From 66-474 sp964489055 (lineage in GTDB: Bacteria > Pseudomonadota > Gammaproteobacteria > Xanthomonadales > Rhodanobacteraceae): a stretch of 64,000 bases of DNA. This document shows, piece by piece, positions 15,369-25,060 of this stretch. The notes under the pieces were generated by a model that searched no databases, was not told the origin of the DNA, and saw only the letters and a list, made by a program, of their open reading frames with translations. The stretch's first letter is position 1. Every line of letters starts with the position of its first letter. The DNA lies in the NCBI GenBank assembly GCA_964489055.1, contig CAZAXF010000002.1, positions 82,189 through 146,188 of the forward strand. Direction: 5' to 3'. The position numbers and the translations under genes are program-made.

Positions 15369-15722
15369 GCGGGGTCGATGCGGATGTCCCACCATTCACC
15401 AAGGGCCACGCGCTCGGCCTGCGGCCGCCTCTCCTCCCACGATGCTGCTGTGGGCCGGCGTCATTCATGAGGCTTCACCCCGGGACCTTGCCCGCCGCAT
15501 ATTGCTGCCTGTATCCAGGAGTGCACAAGATGCCATTGCACGATGTCGGCCGACAGCGCGAGATCCACCAGGACGTACGCTCGAACGGACGCGCGGCGAA
15601 TGCCCGTGAATAATGCAGGTCAGGGGAGAGAGGGCAGGTCGCAGTGGCGGTACGCAGCCCTGGAGCCGGGGCGAACCGCGTTATAGTTCCGCAACATTGA
15701 ATTGCTGAAACGAGGTTGCCGG
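15369..15722. other. Intergenic stretch before ftsK
   Basis: These 354 bp have no gene I can support. A short open frame at 15365-15613 gives 82 residues with no family resemblance and no ribosome-binding site. The last part must contain the ftsK promoter. Confidence 0.4.
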
Positions 15723-18074
15723 GTGGCGCGCGCACGAGCACAAGCCGAAACGCGAACGACACAGGGGTTGAGCGAGCGGGCTCGGCGCCTGCTGCGCGAG
15801 GCTGCGGCACTGCTGCTGTTTCCGCTGGCCGCGTACCTGTTCGTGTGCCTGGTCACCTTCAGTGCGCAGGATCCGGGCTGGTCCCGATCCACGCAACCGG
15901 GCGCCGCGATCCACAATTTCGGGGGCGTGATCGGCGCGTACCTTGCCGACGTGCTGTTCAACCTGTTCGGCGTGGTCGCGTACGCGTTTCCCCTGTTGCT
16001 GGCGGTCCTAGCGGTGGGCGTCCTGCGCGGCTGGTATCGCCGCGAGGCCGGCGCGAGCCAGTGGGAACCGACCCTGCGGCTGCTGGGATTCGTGGCGTTC
16101 TTCCTGGGCGCCTGCGGCCTCGCGTGGCTGCACACGATGAATCCCGGCGCCGCCCACCAGTGCGTGAATGCGGCCTCCTCCGGCGGCCTGCTGGGATGCG
16201 GCGTGGGCATTTTCCTGCATCGCGCGATGGGCGCGATCGGCGCGTTGTTGCTGTTGTTTGCCTTGGCGCTGATCGCCGTGACCTGGATCACCGGGCTGTC
16301 CTGGTTTCGCGTGATGGACTGGATCGGCCAGCAGGTGCTGGCCGGTTCGGCCTGGCTGCGCGGGCGGCTGAAGCGCGCACCGGAAACCATCGCAGCGCGT
16401 GCCGCGCGGCTCGAGCGCGAGAACGCGCGCAAGGAAGACCAGACGCGGCGTGCGCAACGCGATCCGGTGCGGATCGAGCCGACATCCGCGCCCATCATCA
16501 AGAGCGAGCGCGCCCGGCGCGAAACCCAGATTCCGCTGTTCAAGGGCGCATCCAGCAAGGGGGAACTGCCGCCGCTGTCGCTGCTGCAGGAGCCCCCTGC
16601 GCAGCGAGGCGAGGGCTACTCCGGGGAGACCCTGGAAGTGCTGTCGCGCCAGGTCGAGATGAAGCTCAAGGACTTCCGCATCGACGCGCACGTGGTCAGC
16701 GCATATCCGGGTCCGGTGATCACCCGGTTCGAGCTGGAACCGGCGCCCGGCGTGCGCGGCAGCCAGATTTCCTCGCTCGACAAGGACATCGCGCGCGGCC
16801 TGTCGCTGGTCAGCGTGCGCGTGGTCGACGTGATTCCGGGCAAGAACGTGATCGGGCTGGAAATTCCCAATTCCAACCGCGAAGTGGTGTACCTGTCCGA
16901 GATTTTCGATTCGCGCGAATACGGCGATGCGCGCTCACCGCTGTCGCTGGCGCTGGGCAAGGACATCGGCGGCCGGCCGGTGGTGGTGGACCTGCAGAAG
17001 ATGCCGCACCTGCTGGTCGCGGGCACCACCGGTTCGGGCAAGTCGGTGGCGTTGAACGCGATGGTGCTGTCGCTGCTGTTCAAGGCCCGGCCCGCCGACG
17101 TGCGCATGATCATGATCGATCCGAAGATGCTGGAACTGTCGGTGTACGACCGCATTCCGCATCTGCTGGCGCCGGTCGTCACCGACATGAAGGAAGCCGC
17201 CAACGCGCTGCGCTGGTGCGTGGCCGAAATGGAGCGGCGCTACAAGCTGATGGCGGCGGTGGGCGTGCGTAACCTGGCCGGGTTCAACAAGAAGGTGCGC
17301 GAAGCCGCGGCCGCCGGGCAGCCGTTGCCCGACCCCCTGTTCACGCCCAACCCGGAAGCGCCCGAGGACAAGGCGCCGCCACTCGAGGCACTGCCGCAGA
17401 TCGTGGTGTTCATCGACGAATTCGCCGACATGATGATGATCGTCGGCAAGAAGGTCGAGGAGCTGATCGCACGGCTGGCGCAAAAGGCGCGTGCGGCCGG
17501 CGTGCACCTGATCCTGGCGACCCAGCGCCCGTCGGTGGACGTGATCACCGGGCTGATCAAGGCCAACATTCCAACCCGCATCGCGTTCCAGGTTTCCAGC
17601 AAGGTCGATTCGCGCACCATCCTCGACCAGTCGGGCGCGGAGACCCTGCTGGGCAACGGCGACATGCTGTACCTGCCGCCCGGCACCGCCACCCCCGAGC
17701 GCGTGCATGGCGCGTTCGTGGGCGACGAGGACGTGCACACGGTGGTCGAATGGCTTCGCACCCAGGGTGAACCCAGCTACGTCGACGGCGTGCTGGAGGA
17801 CGTGCAGGCGCTGGGCAACGGCAAGGTGATCAACGAAGCCGGCCTGCCCGAGGACGCGGACGACGGCGACGGCGGCGAAAACGCGCTGTACGACAAGGCC
17901 GTGCACATCGTGACGTCCTCCCGGCGGGCCTCGATTTCCGGCGTGCAGCGGCACCTGCGGATCGGCTACAACCGTGCGGCGCGACTGATCGAGCGGATGG
18001 AACAGGAAGGCGTGGTCACGCCGCCGCAACACAACGGCAACCGCGAGGTGATCGCCCCGCCGCCGCCGCACTGA
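15723..18074 (+). CDS. ftsK: DNA translocase FtsK
   Basis: This protein of about 783 residues pumps chromosome termini through the closing septum and activates XerCD at dif. Four membrane helices (about residues 25-180) are followed by a short linker and the alpha/beta motor. Walker A is GTTGSGKSVALN, Walker B is IVVFIDEFADMM, and the conserved ATQRPSVDVITGLIKANIPTRIAF block is present. A C-terminal winged-helix gamma domain (from about 720) with RRASISGVQRHLRIGYNRAARLIE reads KOPS sites. The GTG at 15723 has CGAGG 8 bases upstream; a TTG at 15702 is a weaker alternative. The short linker is normal for this order. Confidence 0.96.
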   Translation: MARARAQAETRTTQGLSERARRLLREAAALLLFPLAAYLFVCLVTFSAQDPGWSRSTQPGAAIHNFGGVIGAYLADVLFNLFGVVAYAFPLLLAVLAVGVLRGWYRREAGASQWEPTLRLLGFVAFFLGACGLAWLHTMNPGAAHQCVNAASSGGLLGCGVGIFLHRAMGAIGALLLLFALALIAVTWITGLSWFRVMDWIGQQVLAGSAWLRGRLKRAPETIAARAARLERENARKEDQTRRAQRDPVRIEPTSAPIIKSERARRETQIPLFKGASSKGELPPLSLLQEPPAQRGEGYSGETLEVLSRQVEMKLKDFRIDAHVVSAYPGPVITRFELEPAPGVRGSQISSLDKDIARGLSLVSVRVVDVIPGKNVIGLEIPNSNREVVYLSEIFDSREYGDARSPLSLALGKDIGGRPVVVDLQKMPHLLVAGTTGSGKSVALNAMVLSLLFKARPADVRMIMIDPKMLELSVYDRIPHLLAPVVTDMKEAANALRWCVAEMERRYKLMAAVGVRNLAGFNKKVREAAAAGQPLPDPLFTPNPEAPEDKAPPLEALPQIVVFIDEFADMMMIVGKKVEELIARLAQKARAAGVHLILATQRPSVDVITGLIKANIPTRIAFQVSSKVDSRTILDQSGAETLLGNGDMLYLPPGTATPERVHGAFVGDEDVHTVVEWLRTQGEPSYVDGVLEDVQALGNGKVINEAGLPEDADDGDGGENALYDKAVHIVTSSRRASISGVQRHLRIGYNRAARLIERMEQEGVVTPPQHNGNREVIAPPPPH

Positions 18075-18278
18075 GCCTGCCGCGACCGTTTGATTTCGAT
18101 TTTCCGCGCGCATCCGTGCACGCGCGATTGACCGGAAAACCGAACCTGCTTACGATCGAATCGCCCGCGAACGGGAGCGCCGCGGGGCAGGGGGCATGCT
18201 TCCCGAAATGCCGATGCACGCTGCAGTGCGAGCCTTTCGTGACGCAAAGCTCTGCTGTTCCCCCGGATGGCGCAACAC

Positions 18279-19100
18279 ATGAATGAGGTCACCGTTGTGG
18301 CACGCTTCGCGGTTCGACGCCTGATCCGCGCGGCGGGCGTGGGCGTGGTGTTCGTTTTCCTGGTCGCCCCGGCCGCGATGGCGGGTGCACGCAATTCGAT
18401 GGCAGCGGCGGCACAACACGCGGCGAGCGCAAAGGCGCAGGCCATGACGGTCGAGGAGCTGTTGGCCGCTGCGCGCAAGGCGTACAGGAAAGGGCGACTG
18501 GTCGCTCCGGCCCACGACAACGCGATCGAATACTACGAAGCGGTACTGCGGAAGGAGCCCGGCAATCGCGTCGCAAGGGACGCCTTGCGCGAATCGTTCC
18601 CGTATGCCGCCGCGCACGTCGAGCGCAGCATTGCGCAGAACGACTTCGACAATGCGAGGCGCGAGATCGAACTTCTGGCCAGGGCCGAGCCCACCAACTA
18701 CACGCTGACCATCCTGCGTGACAAACTGGACGCCCGCGAGGCATCGTTCCGGCGCGCCCGGCAGCAGGCTGCGTTGCGGACGGACGCTCCGGGTGCCGTA
18801 GACGGCGTTTTCGGCACACCGGCCGATGCAGGCGGAAACCCCGTTGCCGCCTCGCGGCACGAGCTCACCCTGCAGGCCTTCGCCACGTCCTGGATCGAGA
18901 TCACGGATGCGCAAGGGCGTGTGATCGATTCGCGGACCCTGCATCCCGGGGACATGCGAAGCTACCGGGCCGCGGGACCGCTGCGCGTGACGCTTGGCAA
19001 TGCCGAAGGGGTCGACGTCAGCGCTGACGGCAAGCACCTGAACGTCAAACCGGACTGGCATTCCAGGGTTGCGCATTTCGAGGTCTTTGCGGGGCAATGA
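18279..19100 (+). CDS. Exported protein with helical repeats and a RodZ-tail-like (DUF4115-like) domain
   Basis: This 273-residue protein starts with a signal sequence (about residues 1-35, ending in APAAMAGA). A helical region follows (about 50-150) with TPR-like spacing: DNAIEYYEAVLRKEPGNRVARDAL and NDFDNARREIELLARAEP. The last 80 residues (about 194-273) resemble the periplasmic tail of RodZ: ATSWIEITDAQGRVIDSRTLHPGD and PLRVTLGNAEGVDVSADGKHLNV. RodZ itself has a cytoplasmic helix-turn-helix and a membrane helix, both missing here. I infer a periplasmic envelope-assembly role; the exact function is unknown. Confidence 0.65.
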   Translation: MNEVTVVARFAVRRLIRAAGVGVVFVFLVAPAAMAGARNSMAAAAQHAASAKAQAMTVEELLAAARKAYRKGRLVAPAHDNAIEYYEAVLRKEPGNRVARDALRESFPYAAAHVERSIAQNDFDNARREIELLARAEPTNYTLTILRDKLDAREASFRRARQQAALRTDAPGAVDGVFGTPADAGGNPVAASRHELTLQAFATSWIEITDAQGRVIDSRTLHPGDMRSYRAAGPLRVTLGNAEGVDVSADGKHLNVKPDWHSRVAHFEVFAGQ

Positions 19101-19433
19101 AGCATCCCAGGGGAGCATGAGGGGGCTGTTTTTTCGCTCCGCCCGACATCCCCCCGACGCTTCGCGCCGTTGCCAGGCTCGCGCATCCAGCGCTCGCCAG
19201 GCAACCCGGCCCTCGGCGTCCTGCCTCGGGCGTTCGAACTGCCGCGAACTGCCACCGGCAGTTCGCAAGCGTCAGTTCTCACCTTTTCGTTCCGAAGGAG
19301 GTGTTTTGCCTCCCCCTTCGCTTGCGAAGGGGGATTGAGGGGGATGGCTTTTCCCGGGTGCCGGAAGACTTCAAGGTGCCATTCATGCAGCTACGGCACA
19401 ATGTGCGGGAACAGTCCCGGTTCGAGGAAGCCC
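19101..19433. other. Intergenic stretch with a perfect hairpin
   Basis: These 333 bp hold no gene I can support. An 11-bp perfect stem with a 2-nt loop (arms 19311-19321 and 19324-19334, TCCCCCTTCGC and its complement) lies about 100 bp before lolA. It is followed by TGAGGGGGAT rather than a T run, so it is more like a dispersed repeat than a terminator. Confidence 0.6.
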
Positions 19434-20069
19434 ATGCGGAAAATCATCGTGTCGATCGTGCTGTTGCTGCTGGCCGGCAGCGCCTTTGCCGCCAGCGGCG
19501 CGCGTGCGCGCCTGGATGCGTTTGCCAACGGGCTGCACGCCCTGCGCGGATCATTCAGCCAGATCGTGTACGACGCCCACGGCAACATCACGGGGCGCAG
19601 CCACGGCACGCTGGCGCTCGAGGCGCCGCGGCTGTTCCGCTGGCAGGTCACCGGGCCGTACAAGCAGTTGATCGTGGCCGACGGAAAGCAGGTGTGGGTC
19701 TACGAGCCGGACCTGGAACAGGCCACGGTGCGCTCCCAGAGCGCCACCGAAGCGCACAGCCCACTGACGGTACTCACCGACCTTTCGCAGCTCGACACCG
19801 AATTCGACGCAACCGACGCCGGCACGCGCGATGGCCTTGAATGGCTGCGCCTGGTTTCGCGCAGCAAGGAGCCGCAGTTCAAGTACGCGGAAATCGGCTT
19901 CGATGCCAACGGCCCGCGGCAGATGGTTTTCGAGGACAACCTCGGCGACCGTACCGCCATCGCGTTCTCGCGCTGGCAACGCAACCCCTCTCTGCCGGCC
20001 GATACCTTCACCTTCGTGCCGCCGAAAGGCACCGACGTGGTCGGGGCCGGGGCGGAAGGCGCGCACTGA
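19434..20069 (+). CDS. lolA: Outer-membrane lipoprotein carrier LolA
   Basis: This 211-residue periplasmic chaperone carries lipoproteins from the Lol ABC transporter to the outer membrane. It has a clean signal peptide (about residues 1-20, LLLLAGSAFA-A) and the LolA beta-barrel-like fold with GSFSQIVYDAHGNITGRSHGTLAL and PRLFRWQVTGPYKQLIVADGKQVWVYEPDL. Length is typical. It partners functionally with lolC and lolD 6-8 kb upstream. The same order (ftsK then lolA) is common in gammaproteobacteria, with the RodZ-tail protein inserted here between them; rarA, the usual next gene, is displaced to 29223. Confidence 0.95.
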   Translation: MRKIIVSIVLLLLAGSAFAASGARARLDAFANGLHALRGSFSQIVYDAHGNITGRSHGTLALEAPRLFRWQVTGPYKQLIVADGKQVWVYEPDLEQATVRSQSATEAHSPLTVLTDLSQLDTEFDATDAGTRDGLEWLRLVSRSKEPQFKYAEIGFDANGPRQMVFEDNLGDRTAIAFSRWQRNPSLPADTFTFVPPKGTDVVGAGAEGAH

Positions 20070-20090
20070 TCCGGCGCGCGTTCCGCCCGT

Positions 20091-21827
20091 TCACGCCCGC
20101 GGCCTGTCCCCGTCATCGCCGCCTGCGGACCGGGCAACCCATTGCTCGGCCAGCTTCACCGCGTCGGCGAAGTCCTGCACGAACCACAGGTGCTCGCCGT
20201 CTTCGTGGATCCCCATGTCGGCGAGGATGGTCCGCGGTTGCGTATCCAGGCCCGAGAAGATGACGCGGGTACCGCTGCGCCGGAACCGCTCCAGCATGTG
20301 CGCCAGCGCGGTCACGCCGCTGCTGTCGATCAGCGGAACCAGGCGCATGCGCAGGATGAACACCCGTGGCGGCCGCGTGAAGTGGTCCAGCACTTCGTCC
20401 AGGCGGCTGGCGACCGCGAAGAACAGCGGGCCGGAGATCTGGAACGCTTCGACGCCCGGTGGAAGTTGTGCCCGCTGGTCCGGGTCGGGCCGGTGGATCA
20501 CGTCGACCTGGTCGTAATCGAGCAGCTTCACGTTCGCTCCCACCGCCACCACGTTGCCCATGCGATGCATGAACAGGAACGCGGCCAGCACCACGCCCAC
20601 CTGGATCGCGATCGTCAGGTCGAATGCGACGGTCAGCCCGAACGTGAGCAGCAACACGATACGATCGCCAAACGGCCCGGTCATCAAGTGCCGGAAACTC
20701 GCGAACTCGGCCATGTTCCAGGCGACGATCACCAGGATCGCGGCCAGTGTCGCCAGCGGCACGTAGCGGATCAGCGGCGCCAGCAACAGCATGAACGCCA
20801 GCAGGAACACCGCGTGCAGCATGCCCGCGACGGGCGTGCGCGCGCCGGCGCGGATGTTGGTCGCGGTGCGCGCGATGGCGCCGGTGGCCGGCAGGCCGCC
20901 GAACAGCGCGCTGCCGATGTTGGCAACGCCCTGCGCCACCAGCTCGCAGTTGGAGCGGTGGCGGCCACCGATCATGCCATCGGCAACCACCGCGGAGAGC
21001 AGCGACTCCACGCCGGCCAGGAACGCGATCGTGAATGCCGGCGCGACCAGTTCACCGAGGCGATCGAACGGAATGTGCGGAATCGCGAACGCCGGCAACG
21101 CGTCCGGGATGCCACCGAAGCGGGAGCCGATGGTGTCCACGGGCAGGTTCGCGAAAGTTGCGACCACCGCCCCGGTGACCACCACGATCAGGAAACCGGG
21201 CCAGTTCGGACGCCAGCGGCGGAGCAGGGCGATCACCGCGATCGATGCCACCGAAAGCGCCACCGTGACGGCGCTGAAGCTCGGCAGGCTGTGTGCGTAG
21301 GCCTCCCAGCGCGACAGGAAATCGGCGGGCACCTTCGCCAGGTCCAGCCCCAGCAGGTCCTTGACCTGGCTCGAGAAGATGCTGACCGCGATGCCGGCGG
21401 TGAACCCGGTAACCACCGGCTGCGGGATGTAGCGCAGCAGGATGCCAAGGCGCAGCACGCCGGCCAGGATCAGCATCACGCCCGCGATCAGGGTGCACAG
21501 GATCAGGCCGCCGAAGCCGAACTTGTCGATGACGTTGAAGACGACCGGAATGAACGCGGCTGTCGGGCCGCCCACCTGCACCCGCGAACCGCCCAGCAGC
21601 GAAATCAGGAAGCCCGCCACGATGGCCGTGTACAGTCCCTTCTCGGGCGAGGCACCGGAGGCGATGGCGAGCGCCATCGCCAGCGGCAGGGCGACGATCG
21701 CGACGGTCAGTCCGGCGACGAGGTCGTGGCGGAAATCGCCGAAACCGTACCCGCGCCGCAGCAGCGTCACCAGCTTGGGGACGTACAACTGCAGGTTGAA
21801 GCCGGCTCCGGGTCTGTTCGTGGACAT
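20091..21827 (-). CDS. SulP-family anion transporter with STAS domain
   Basis: This 578-residue SLC26/SulP transporter has about 14 membrane spans over residues 25-430, beginning with DLVAGLTVAIVALPLAMALAIASGASPEKGLYTAIVAGF, the family signature. A STAS domain occupies the C-terminus (about 450-560) with PLIDSSGVTALAHMLERFRRSGTRV. Bacterial members move sulfate, bicarbonate, or C4-dicarboxylates, often with sodium or protons. No carbonic anhydrase or cys gene is adjacent, so the substrate is open. It converges on lolA with a 21-bp gap. Confidence 0.92.
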   Translation of the reverse strand: MSTNRPGAGFNLQLYVPKLVTLLRRGYGFGDFRHDLVAGLTVAIVALPLAMALAIASGASPEKGLYTAIVAGFLISLLGGSRVQVGGPTAAFIPVVFNVIDKFGFGGLILCTLIAGVMLILAGVLRLGILLRYIPQPVVTGFTAGIAVSIFSSQVKDLLGLDLAKVPADFLSRWEAYAHSLPSFSAVTVALSVASIAVIALLRRWRPNWPGFLIVVVTGAVVATFANLPVDTIGSRFGGIPDALPAFAIPHIPFDRLGELVAPAFTIAFLAGVESLLSAVVADGMIGGRHRSNCELVAQGVANIGSALFGGLPATGAIARTATNIRAGARTPVAGMLHAVFLLAFMLLLAPLIRYVPLATLAAILVIVAWNMAEFASFRHLMTGPFGDRIVLLLTFGLTVAFDLTIAIQVGVVLAAFLFMHRMGNVVAVGANVKLLDYDQVDVIHRPDPDQRAQLPPGVEAFQISGPLFFAVASRLDEVLDHFTRPPRVFILRMRLVPLIDSSGVTALAHMLERFRRSGTRVIFSGLDTQPRTILADMGIHEDGEHLWFVQDFADAVKLAEQWVARSAGGDDGDRPRA

Positions 21828-22047
21828 CGCGGCGGCTGCATGACCGTAAACCCCGGCACTCTAGCCGCGTCCACGGCGCCTGTCATGGCCGGTGCCGGGG
21901 TCCCGAAGCCCGAGGCGACTTCACCGCATCACCGACGGTCTCCGGGAATGTCGTTGCATCCGCCTCCGTGCACCTCGTGGCGTGGCGGCCGCGCGCGGGC
22001 CTGGCCTGACCGACGCGGCCGCGGGGAAACGAGCACCTGCAACCGAA

Positions 22048-23706
22048 TCACGGCAACCGATGTGCGCGCTGGTCGACGCCGTTCTGGTGCAGGACCAGCG
22101 CGTCGACCTTGCCGTCGGGGCCGCGCTTGAAGCTGAGCTGCGCATCGACCACGGTGTAGTAGAACTCGTCCCTGGCGCTGGCGTAGACGGGGAAGGCGGG
22201 CTGGTCGGCCAGTTGCGCCATCAACTGCGAGCCTTTCAGGGTGATGTCGAACACCGCGCCCGGCGCAAGCTGGTAGCGGCCCACGTACTGGTGCAGAGTC
22301 GCCTCGTCGAGCTGGACCGGATGATGTTGGTCGGCCTTTTCGGTCGCGGCCGCATCCATCCGCGGGGCGCGGGTGGCGTGTCCGTCCTGGTGCAGCACCA
22401 GCGATGTCACCTTGCCCTGCTTGTCACGGTGGAAGTCGATGCGGATGTCCGCCACGCGCGCGAAGAAGTGATCGGTGGCGCTGGCGTAGATCGGGAACGC
22501 GCCTTGCCCGGTTGCCCGCGCAACAAGTTGGTCATCCTTGCGGAAGACGTGCAGGATGAAATCCGGCGCCAACCGGTAGTCACCGACGTAGGCATCGAGC
22601 TGCTCCGTGGTCATCGCGACCTGTTTCTCCGCGGGCGCCAGCGGCGCACCCGGCAGCAGCGTCGCGAAACCAAGATCGTCCACGGACCGCGCGATGTTGG
22701 TCAGGATCACGACGCCGCGCTTGCCGTCGGCGGTGAGTCCGATGAAACTGGCGTAGCCGCCGGTCATGCCGTTGTGCCAGACGACGTCGCCGTCCCCGGT
22801 GTGACGGGTCATCCATGCCAGTCCGATGCGCTCGTCGCCGCCGATTGCGCGTCGTGGTTTCTGCGCAAGCCGCATCGCCGACAGCAGTGGCCCGTGGCCA
22901 CGTCCGAGGTTGGCTTCCAGGTACTTCAACATGTCGGCACCGGTGCTGTTGACCGCACTGGCACCGGCCAGCGCATCGAGATGCCAGGGTGGCGCCGGCT
23001 TGCCGGTGTCATCGTGGCCCGTGGCCCAACGCGGTCCGGGTGTCGTGAACGTGGCGTTGCTCGAAGCCATGTCCAGTGGCTTGAAAATGCGCCCCTCCAG
23101 CAGCGCGGGATAGGACATGTCGGCGTGCCGCGCCAGCGCGTAGCCGAGCAGGCCGAAGCCGAGGTTGGAGTATTCGTACTTCGCGCCGGGGTCACGAGGG
23201 AGCTTGTAGCCGGCAAGGAATCCCTTGAGTTTCGCGGCGTCGTAGCCCGCATACGGATCCTGGATGTTCGCCGGTTTCAGGTTGGTAGGCAGCCGCGGCA
23301 GTCCCGAATCCTGCATCGCCAGTTCGCCCAGCGTGATCGACTTGCCATCCCGCGAGGGGATCGTGACGTCCGGAAGCAGCTTTGCGACAGGCGTGTCCAG
23401 CTTCACTTCACCCCGGTCCACGGCCTCGGCCAGCAGCGTCGCGGTGAAGGTCTTGGTGACCGAGCCGATCTGGTACACCGTGTCGGCGTCAGGCGCCTTG
23501 TCGTCGGCGAGCGTGCCGAACGTGTAGATGTGGCTTTGGTCGCCATCCACGACCGCCACCACCACCGAAGGGTACTCGCCGGCCGCGATGCGCTGGGTGA
23601 TGGCCTTTTGCACGCGCTCGGGCAGCAGCGGCGCCGTGGTCGGCGCGGCACAGGATGCGGTCAACGTGACGGCAAAAAGGGCAGTCAGGGGCAGCAAACG
23701 ATGCAT
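22048..23706 (-). CDS. Serine hydrolase of the beta-lactamase class C/PBP4* type with two DUF3471-like repeats
   Basis: This 552-residue predicted lipoprotein has a lipobox (TLTASC, cysteine about residue 19). The catalytic domain has the SxxK motif in GSVTKTFT and the YxN motif in YEYSNLGFG. The third motif region is HNGMTGGYASFIG. Two tandem C-terminal repeats of about 75 residues follow (YVGDYRLAPDFILHV... and YVGRYQLAPGAVFDI...), each of the DUF3471 type and each ending in VLHQ(D/N)G. GGAG lies 8 bases before the ATG. Such proteins are usually esterases or peptidases, not resistance enzymes. Confidence 0.88.
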   Translation of the reverse strand: MHRLLPLTALFAVTLTASCAAPTTAPLLPERVQKAITQRIAAGEYPSVVVAVVDGDQSHIYTFGTLADDKAPDADTVYQIGSVTKTFTATLLAEAVDRGEVKLDTPVAKLLPDVTIPSRDGKSITLGELAMQDSGLPRLPTNLKPANIQDPYAGYDAAKLKGFLAGYKLPRDPGAKYEYSNLGFGLLGYALARHADMSYPALLEGRIFKPLDMASSNATFTTPGPRWATGHDDTGKPAPPWHLDALAGASAVNSTGADMLKYLEANLGRGHGPLLSAMRLAQKPRRAIGGDERIGLAWMTRHTGDGDVVWHNGMTGGYASFIGLTADGKRGVVILTNIARSVDDLGFATLLPGAPLAPAEKQVAMTTEQLDAYVGDYRLAPDFILHVFRKDDQLVARATGQGAFPIYASATDHFFARVADIRIDFHRDKQGKVTSLVLHQDGHATRAPRMDAAATEKADQHHPVQLDEATLHQYVGRYQLAPGAVFDITLKGSQLMAQLADQPAFPVYASARDEFYYTVVDAQLSFKRGPDGKVDALVLHQNGVDQRAHRLP

Positions 23707-23932
23707 TTCACATACTCCGTGAAGCGGTGGGGCAGGCTGAATCGCCAGCCGGCCAGAGTAGCGGAAAGGGCCGGGGTCATCAGCGCTCGCCGCCCGGCTG
23801 CGCGCGGGGGTGGTTACCATGGGCAGCGTTTGCCGTGGCGTCCGGCCGCGGGGCGGCGGACGTGATCCGCGGCCGCCGGTGCGGTCGCCATGCCCGCCGG
23901 GTGGGTGCCCGTTCCGTTCCCAGTGTTGGCAC

Positions 23933-25060
23933 ATGAACCAGTCGTCCCGTCCGCCCAAATCGCAACCGGTCCCCACGGATGATCCATCGGATGCGATGCA
24001 TCTGCTCGAACCCGCGGCACTGGTGCGGGCGTTCCTGGCGCATCCGCCGCTGGATTTCCAGGCCTCGCGCATTTGCGGCGGCGTGCCCGCATTCACCGCG
24101 CGCTTCGACCTGCTCACCACGGCCGAGCCGGGCCTGAAGCGGTTCGTGGGCAGGCTGCCGTGGTTTCGGCACTGGCGGCGCGCGTTGCAGCCGTGGACCT
24201 GTTTCGTCGGCACCACGGTGTCCGAGTATGCGGTGTTGCCGCGGGGACTGGCGCCCGGTGCGCTGGCGCAATGCCTCGTCGAGGACCACGTGCGGCGCCA
24301 TGCCTTCACGATCGTCAAGGATCTGCCGTGTGCTCCGGTGCTGGCCGGCCGGGAATTCGCCGCGCAGGCCGGTGCACTGATGGGCGCGCTGCAACGGCGT
24401 GGATTCGTGGCGGTGGAAGGGCAGGCGCTGGCCTACGTTTCGATCGACTTCGCCGGCATCGATGCGTACCTTGCGCGCCTGTCCAGTGCGCGCCGCCGGG
24501 ACATCCGCCGCAAGCTGCGCACGCGCCGCCAGTTGCGGATCGAGCGGCTGGCGACGGGAGATGCGGCGTTTTCCGATACTGCCTTCCTGGAACGCATTTA
24601 CCGCATGTACCGCAACGTGTACGAGCAAAGCGACATCCACTTCGACGTGCTGAGCCCGGAATTCTTCTCCACGGTGCTGCGCGATGGCGGCAATGGCGGC
24701 GTGATGTTCCTGTACCACCACGGCGACGCCTTGATAGGCTGGAACCTCTGTTTCGAGACGGGAAATGCGCTGGTGGACAAGTTCGTCGGCTTCGTCTACC
24801 CGGAGGCGCGCCGGATGAACCTGTACTTCGTGAGCTGGATCCGCAACCTGGAATACGCGCTCGAGCGCGGCCTGCAGACCTACATCGCGGGCTGGACCGA
24901 CCCCGGCGTCAAGGCCCAACTGGGCGCCAGCTTCACCATGACGCAGCACGCGGTATATGCGCGCAACCCGTTGCTGCGGGCTGCGCTGCGACGCATGGCC
25001 GGGCGCTTCGCGCTCGACCACGACTGGGCGGAGGCAGGTGATGCGTCCGATCGTGCTTGA
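23933..25060 (+). CDS. FemAB/BioF2-like GNAT acyltransferase
   Basis: This protein of about 375 residues resembles the acyltransferases with a double GNAT fold (FemAB-like/Acetyltransf_6). The C-terminal half shows the pattern expected: YLARLSSARRRDIRRKLR, a run of basic residues before GDAAF..., then VMFLYHHGDALIGWNLCFETGNALVDKFVGF and YALERGLQTYIAGWTDPGVKAQLGA. Members transfer aminoacyl or acyl groups to amines. The start is not certain: 23933 has no strong ribosome-binding site. It overlaps the next gene by 20 bp, so the two are surely coexpressed. Confidence 0.7.
   Translation: MNQSSRPPKSQPVPTDDPSDAMHLLEPAALVRAFLAHPPLDFQASRICGGVPAFTARFDLLTTAEPGLKRFVGRLPWFRHWRRALQPWTCFVGTTVSEYAVLPRGLAPGALAQCLVEDHVRRHAFTIVKDLPCAPVLAGREFAAQAGALMGALQRRGFVAVEGQALAYVSIDFAGIDAYLARLSSARRRDIRRKLRTRRQLRIERLATGDAAFSDTAFLERIYRMYRNVYEQSDIHFDVLSPEFFSTVLRDGGNGGVMFLYHHGDALIGWNLCFETGNALVDKFVGFVYPEARRMNLYFVSWIRNLEYALERGLQTYIAGWTDPGVKAQLGASFTMTQHAVYARNPLLRAALRRMAGRFALDHDWAEAGDASDRA

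Noticed and set aside
15365..15613. Small gene of 82 residues before ftsK
   Set aside because: No ribosome-binding site, no family resemblance, unusual composition; overlaps the comEC end.
19311..19334. Rho-independent terminator before lolA
   Set aside because: The stem is perfect but lacks a T run on either side and no gene ends nearby on the plus strand within 200 bp. More likely a dispersed hairpin repeat.
22048..23706. Beta-lactam resistance gene
   Set aside because: SxxK and YxN motifs place it in the broad class C/PBP4* fold, but the two DUF3471-like repeats and the lipoprotein signal point to an esterase or peptidase. There is no ampR neighbour.
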